Assembly (NCBI GenBank): GCA_937908275.1
Contig: CALERA010000493.1
Coordinates: 1 to 19,038, forward strand
Source: an uncultured Desulfarculaceae bacterium
GTDB lineage: Bacteria > Desulfobacterota > Desulfarculia > Desulfarculales > Desulfarculaceae
Length of the DNA stretch: 19,038 nucleotides
Reading direction: 5' to 3'
Part shown: positions 15,620-19,038 of the stretch, one piece after another
Numbering within the stretch: position 1 is the first letter of the stretch
How the letters are laid out: every line of letters begins with the position of its first letter
Translations under genes and position numbers: made by a program
Notes under the pieces: generated by a model
Database searches by the model: none
Told to the model about the DNA's origin: nothing
What the model saw: the letters and a program-made list of their open reading frames with translations, nothing else

Positions 15620-15635
15620 CTGGGCTCAAGCCCGG
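15620..15635 (+). terminator. Weak terminator-like hairpin after the SDR gene
   Basis: CTGGGC (15620-15625) pairs with GCCCGG (15630-15635) through six pairs, one a T-G wobble, around a TCAA loop. It starts 8 nt after the SDR stop and is followed by TCGTTTGG, only a poor T-run. It may attenuate the upstream operon before the promoter at 15641; complete termination is not certain. Confidence 0.35.
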
Positions 15636-15640
15636 TCGTT

Positions 15641-15656
15641 TGGCCTCCATATTGCA
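15641..15656 (+). promoter_or_regulatory. Predicted sigma-54 (RpoN) promoter
   Basis: TGGCCTCCATATTGCA matches the -24/-12 consensus TGGCACG-N4-TTGCA in both cores: TGGC and TTGCA, with exactly 10 nt between the GG and GC dinucleotides. Only the less constrained bases after TGGC differ. It sits in the sole intergenic gap and points toward the flavoprotein gene. Transcription would start near 15667, leaving a leader of about 220 nt. An enhancer-binding activator would be required; I could not identify its upstream site. Confidence 0.6.
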
Positions 15657-15723
15657 ATAATACGGGGCGGCATCTTGGCTTAAAAATCAGCTTGCGTCGT
15701 TAAATCAAGCAGTTGACTTGACT

Positions 15724-15738
15724 GGTCCGGCCCGGACC
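15724..15738 (+). repeat. Perfect GC-rich palindrome in the leader
   Basis: GGTCCGG and CCGGACC flank a single central C. It lies about 57 nt downstream of the expected transcription start, so it could be an operator or form an RNA hairpin in the leader. A further short inverted repeat, TCAAG (15705-15709) with CTTGA (15717-15721), lies just upstream. Confidence 0.4.
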
Positions 15739-15805
15739 CGGCGCGCGCAAGGACCGAACAGACGAGAACCTGGCGCAGAGGGCCAGGGAAAAAATTACCG
15801 CCAGG

Positions 15806-15872
15806 CGCGGGGCGACGTCAGGGGCGCGCGACCAGGCGAGGCCCGGCCAACCCCAACCCGCCGCGGGGCGAC
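15806..15872 (+). repeat. 11-bp direct repeat in the leader
   Basis: CGCGGGGCGAC occurs at 15806-15816 and again at 15862-15872, 56 bp apart. The second copy lies 18 nt before the ATG at 15891. It may be a protein- or RNA-binding element; in DNA this GC-rich chance is also possible. Confidence 0.35.
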
Positions 15873-15890
15873 AAAGGGACCGAGAGCATC

Positions 15891-17009
15891 ATGAAGAAGG
15901 CCATTGTGATCGGGGGCGGAATCGCGGGACTGACCATCGCTCATCTGCTGAACCAGGATGGCTGGCGGGTCATCCTGCTGGAAAAGGAAGCCTTCCTGGG
16001 CGGCGGGTTCAAGACCTTCTACTACGGCGGCCATCCCTACACCCTGGGGCCGCGCCCCCTGGCCTCGCGCCGCGACTCCGAGACCCACATCTTCGACTTC
16101 GTGAACAACCTGGTGCCGCTGCGCAAGCTGGAGCACAACCTTCTCTCCTTCGTGGAGCGCGACGGCCAGTTCTACTCCTATCCCATCCACGAGGACGACA
16201 TCCCGCGCATGCCCGACGCCGACCAGATCCGGGCGGAGCTGGCCGCGGGCAAGCACAACCCGGTGGAGCCCGCCAACTTCGAGGAGTTCTGGAGCGGGGC
16301 CCTGGGTCCCAGTCTCTATGACAAGTTCATCAACCACTACTCCAAAAAGATGTGGCGCATCGACAGCAACACCGAGCTCAAGGAGTTCAAGTGGTCGCCC
16401 AAGGGCTACACCCTGAAAAGCGGCCGCCGCGACGTGACTTCCGACATCCTCATCGCCTACCCCTACGCCCACGACGGCTATGAACAGTATTTCCAGCGCT
16501 GCGTGGAGGGGGTGGAGGTCCGCCTGGAGAGCCCCCTGGAGGAGGTGGACCTGCCCGGACGCCGGGTCAAGACCCGGGGCGAGTGGCTCACGGCGGACAT
16601 CATCGTCAACTCCATCTCCCTGGACGACCTGCTGGGCCACTGCTTCGGCCCGCTGCCCTATATCGGCCGGGACTTCCTCAAGATCGTGCTGCCGGTGCGG
16701 GAGGCCTTCCCGGACAACACCCAGTTCGTCTACTACCCCAACGACGAGCAGTTCCTGCGCATCGTGGAATACAAGAAGCTGACCTTCCACGAGTCGCCCA
16801 GCACCCTGCTGGTGGCGGAGATGCCCTCGGACCACGGCAAGCTCTACCCCTTGCCCTTCCCCGAGCCCAAGGCCCTGGCCCAGCGCTACCTGGACAGCCT
16901 GCCCGAGCACGTCCACACCCTGGGACGCCTGGGCACCTACACCTACAACATCGACATGGAACTGATCATCCTGCAGGCCTTCGCCATCCGCGACCGCCTG
17001 CGCGCCTGA
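15891..17009 (+). CDS. UDP-galactopyranose-mutase-like flavoprotein, divergent
   Basis: 372 residues, the usual size for UDP-galactopyranose mutase. The FAD-binding fingerprint is IVIGGGIAGLTIAHLL (G8, G10, G13) with the acidic end of the second strand at LLEKE. Family-like segments follow: FYSYPI, FINHYSKKMW, EYKKLTF, and near the C-terminus GRLGTYTYNIDMELIILQAF, matching the GRxxxYxYxDMD region of the mutases. However, the conserved HxxGPHIFHT block of true mutases is replaced around residues 48-62 by a segment reading LGPRPLASRRDSE, so it may act on a different sugar or as an oxidoreductase. It is the first gene after the 278-bp gap and its promoter, and the next gene begins 9 nt after its stop. 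The Shine-Dalgarno is weak (GAGAG just upstream, AGGGA further away). Confidence 0.8.
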   Translation: MKKAIVIGGGIAGLTIAHLLNQDGWRVILLEKEAFLGGGFKTFYYGGHPYTLGPRPLASRRDSETHIFDFVNNLVPLRKLEHNLLSFVERDGQFYSYPIHEDDIPRMPDADQIRAELAAGKHNPVEPANFEEFWSGALGPSLYDKFINHYSKKMWRIDSNTELKEFKWSPKGYTLKSGRRDVTSDILIAYPYAHDGYEQYFQRCVEGVEVRLESPLEEVDLPGRRVKTRGEWLTADIIVNSISLDDLLGHCFGPLPYIGRDFLKIVLPVREAFPDNTQFVYYPNDEQFLRIVEYKKLTFHESPSTLLVAEMPSDHGKLYPLPFPEPKALAQRYLDSLPEHVHTLGRLGTYTYNIDMELIILQAFAIRDRLRA

Positions 17010-17018
17010 GGCGAAGCC

Positions 17019-18770
17019 ATGCGTGAAACCCCAAGCCGCGAGAGCGTCATGGAAGCCAAGCGATTGCGGGTCGCCCTGATCAACGTGGTCAAGGACGGCG
17101 ACTACCAGTACGAGGAGGAGATTCCCCTGGGCCTGGCCGCCCTGGGGGCCTTCCTGCGCGGCCAGGGCTACCCGGTGGCCTTCCAGCAGTGCTTCGCCAG
17201 CCGGGGCAAGGAGCAGATCCAGGCCGCCGGCCAGGTGGAGGCGGAGGTTTACGGCTTCCAGCTCAACATGATCAACTACCAGGCCATCCAGGAGGTGGTG
17301 CGGCGGATCAAGGCCCGCAACCCCCGGGCGGTGACGGTGGTGGGCGGGCCTTTCCTGGCCTCCATCAGCGAGGACATCATCGCCAAGGAGCCCCTGCTGG
17401 ATTACGCGGTGGTGGGCGAGGGCGAGCTGACCCTGCTGGAGCTGTTGACCAGCCTGGAGAGCGGCCAGCCCGCGGTGGCCGAGATCGCCGGCCTGGTCTG
17501 GCGCGACGACCAGGGCCGGCCGGTGCGCAACCCCAACCGCCAGCTCATCGCCGACCTGGACACCCTGCCCATGCCGGCCCGGGATTTCCTGGAGAACGCC
17601 CGGCGCGACCCGGTGGACGGCTCCCTGACCGAGAGCATCCGGATCGTGACCTCCCGGGGCTGCATCGGCAAGTGCAGCTTCTGCTGCGTGAACCTGTTCA
17701 ACAAGATCCAGCGCGGCAAGCGCTGGCGGGGGCGCTCGGCCGGCCACGTGGTGGACGAGCTGGAGATCCTGACCCGCCGGTACGGCGGCAAGCTGTTCAA
17801 CTTCTCCGACAGCTCCTTCGAGGACCCCGGCCGGCCGGGCAAGGAGCGCAGCCGCGCCATCTGCGAGGAAATCATCCGCCGGGGCCTGCAACTCTCGGCC
17901 AAGATCTACATGCGCTGCGAGACCATGAAAACCGAACGGGACCTGGACCTGCTGCGGCTGTACAAGCGGGCCGGCGTGGACGTGATCATCATCGGGGCCG
18001 AGGCCGGCTCGGACTACGAGCTGGACCTCTACGACAAGCACGCCACCCTGGCCGACAACTACCGCACCGCCAACCTGCTGCGGGAGCTGGACCTGTTCTA
18101 CGTCCTGGTGGGCTTCATCATGTTCGGCCCCAACTCCGACGAGAACACCCTGCGCAGCAACATCGAGTTCCTGGGCCAGTGCGGCCTGGCCGACAACCTG
18201 ATGCAGGTGGCCAACGTGCTGATGCTGGTGCGCGACTCCAAGCTCTACTATCGCCTGCGGGACGAGGGCCGGGTGCGCGAGGACGGCGGCTATTGGGAGC
18301 CGCCGCGCTACACCTTCCTGGACCCGGTGGGCGAGCGCATGGCCCGGCACTGGCAGAACCTCTACGTGCGCCACCCGGCCACCAAGGAGGTCAACACCCT
18401 CCAGGTCAACATCGGCAACCTGGTGGCGCGCATGACCAACCCCATGAACGCCGCCATCCTGGCGCGCCTGGGCGACGACTACCTGGAGCTCAAGGCCACG
18501 CAGGAGGAGTTGGCGCGGCAGTTGGGCCGGGAGCAGCGGGACTATTTCCTGCGCACCCTGGACCTGGCCCGGGCCGAGGCCGAGCAGGAAGTCTGGGACC
18601 AGGGGGCCGCGCAGTTCTTCGACGGAGCCTATGGCGACTATCTGCCGCGTTACCAGGCGGCCTACGACAACTTCCTGGACAAGGTCTCCCAGGCCGGCTT
18701 CCCCCTGAGCGGCCTGGTGTTCAAGCATTTCTATTCGGCCATCGCGGTCAGCGGCACCAAGCGGATCTGA
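17019..18770 (+). CDS. B12-binding-domain radical SAM enzyme (BchE/P-methyltransferase-like architecture)
   Basis: 583 residues. Residues about 15-150 have the fold pattern of an N-terminal cobalamin-binding domain, with IPLGLAALGAFLRGQGYPV, VVGGPFLAS and YAVVGEGELTLLELL; the DxHxxG cobalamin histidine motif is not seen, as is common in this group. The radical SAM core starts near residue 205 with CIGKCSFC (C215, C219, C222). About 220 residues at the C-terminus are unassigned, helical and charged. Members of this class methylate unreactive carbons or rearrange rings. Expected substrate here is a sugar or lipid of the glycan pathway. GAGG at 17008-17011 lies 7 nt before ATG 17019; an in-frame ATG at 17049 is an alternative that would remove ten unconserved residues. 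The following gene starts after 14 nt. Confidence 0.85.
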   Translation: MRETPSRESVMEAKRLRVALINVVKDGDYQYEEEIPLGLAALGAFLRGQGYPVAFQQCFASRGKEQIQAAGQVEAEVYGFQLNMINYQAIQEVVRRIKARNPRAVTVVGGPFLASISEDIIAKEPLLDYAVVGEGELTLLELLTSLESGQPAVAEIAGLVWRDDQGRPVRNPNRQLIADLDTLPMPARDFLENARRDPVDGSLTESIRIVTSRGCIGKCSFCCVNLFNKIQRGKRWRGRSAGHVVDELEILTRRYGGKLFNFSDSSFEDPGRPGKERSRAICEEIIRRGLQLSAKIYMRCETMKTERDLDLLRLYKRAGVDVIIIGAEAGSDYELDLYDKHATLADNYRTANLLRELDLFYVLVGFIMFGPNSDENTLRSNIEFLGQCGLADNLMQVANVLMLVRDSKLYYRLRDEGRVREDGGYWEPPRYTFLDPVGERMARHWQNLYVRHPATKEVNTLQVNIGNLVARMTNPMNAAILARLGDDYLELKATQEELARQLGREQRDYFLRTLDLARAEAEQEVWDQGAAQFFDGAYGDYLPRYQAAYDNFLDKVSQAGFPLSGLVFKHFYSAIAVSGTKRI

Positions 18771-18784
18771 GGGGAGCGCGCGTC

Positions 18785-19038
18785 ATGAACCTCCAGTTCC
18801 TCAATCCCCCCCGCCGGACGGACGAGTCAGCGCGCCGGGACCGGGCCAAGCAGGCCCTCAATATCCTGGCCCAGGCCAAGGCGGCCAGCGGCGGCCTGAC
18901 GGACAACCGCTGGGTGGTCTGGGTGGAGATGCACCTGCGCATGGACCAGGCCCTGAGCGAGGATTCCCTGCTGGGCTTCCAGTCCCATCCCGACCTGGGT
19001 CCCCAGATCACCGGCGGCAGCGGCCGCCATTTCCTGGA
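18785..19038 (+). CDS. Unrecognised protein, N-terminal part only (cut by window end)
   Basis: An open frame runs from ATG 18785 to the window edge, about 84 residues, beginning MNLQFLNPPRR. GGGGAG at 18771-18776, 8 nt before the ATG, and the 14-nt distance to the preceding stop support it as the next gene of the same operon. The visible part is charged with a helical RRDRAKQALNILAQAKAA run, then TDNRWVVWVEMHLRM. I recognise no domain, signal peptide or membrane segment, and no function can be assigned from what is visible. Confidence 0.7.
   Translation, partial: MNLQFLNPPRRTDESARRDRAKQALNILAQAKAASGGLTDNRWVVWVEMHLRMDQALSEDSLLGFQSHPDLGPQITGGSGRHFL

Larger units (their letters stand above)
15613..15890 (+). 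other. 278-bp intergenic regulatory region
   Basis: The only sizeable gap in the window. It contains a weak hairpin (15620-15635), a sigma-54-type promoter (15641-15656), a locally AT-rich island (about 15646-15720) unusual for this GC-rich DNA, a 15-bp palindrome (15724-15738) and an 11-bp direct repeat. There is no ATG on the + strand anywhere in the gap, so no leader peptide with that start is possible. No tRNA or other RNA gene is recognisable. Confidence 0.7.

Noticed and set aside
15713..15741. Sigma-70 promoter with -35 TTGACT at 15713
   Set aside because: The -35 is good, but 16-18 nt downstream the sequence is only C/G-rich (ACCCGG region) with nothing like TATAAT.
15795..18728. Open frame of 977 codons on the minus strand covering two genes and part of the gap
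   Set aside because: It is antisense to two well-supported enzyme genes, has low-complexity Val/Gly/Gln/Leu composition and no motif. Extending into the gap does not give it a promoter or conserved start.

Overview
This 19 kb window is one dense, single-strand block of accessory sugar and surface-glycan genes. Every gene I can support reads on the + strand. Base composition is very GC-rich with strong G/C at third codon positions. That bias also leaves long, empty open frames on the minus strand. The gene types (Asn-synthase-type amidotransferase, heptose-like sugar-phosphate enzymes, split transketolase, several radical SAM enzymes) and a near-consensus sigma-54 promoter would suit a high-GC Desulfobacterota (deltaproteobacterial) genome. 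That is inference; no marker gene is present.

Layout. 2-307 is the 3' end of a protein cut by the window edge. 311-5158 is a 1615-residue, four-module protein: asparagine-synthetase-type amidotransferase, then polysaccharide-deacetylase-like domain, SAM methyltransferase and GT-B-type glycosyltransferase. 5197-10171 holds a heptose-pathway-like set: a nucleotidyltransferase-sugar kinase with inverted HldE domain order, a deoxyhypusine-synthase-like protein with a TTG start, a GmhA-like SIS isomerase, a radical SAM/SPASM-like enzyme and a HAD phosphatase. 10143-12074 is an aminoglycoside-phosphotransferase-like kinase read in one frame with the N-terminal half of a transketolase; the C-terminal half follows at 12077-13045. 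Then come a small methyltransferase (13047-13709), a second radical SAM/SPASM protein (13725-14795) and a short SDR sugar epimerase/dehydratase (14806-15612). Gaps are mostly under 40 bp and several genes overlap, so this reads as one long operon.

The only real intergenic region is 15613-15890. It carries a weak terminator-like hairpin, a sigma-54-type promoter (15641-15656) and a leader of about 220 nt with a palindrome and a direct repeat. It starts a second unit: a divergent UDP-galactopyranose-mutase-like flavoprotein, a B12-type radical SAM enzyme, and the beginning of an unrecognised gene cut off at the right edge.

Working model (inference). The split transketolase could make or rearrange a ketose phosphate. 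The SIS, kinase/nucleotidyltransferase, HAD and SDR enzymes could convert it to a nucleotide-activated unusual sugar, with the radical SAM and deoxyhypusine-synthase-like proteins adding uncommon chemistry. The large multidomain protein could amidate, deacetylate, methylate and transfer units of the glycan. The combination resembles heptose activation, but several enzymes have altered domain order or changed active-site residues, so the sugar is probably not standard ADP-L-glycero-D-manno-heptose.
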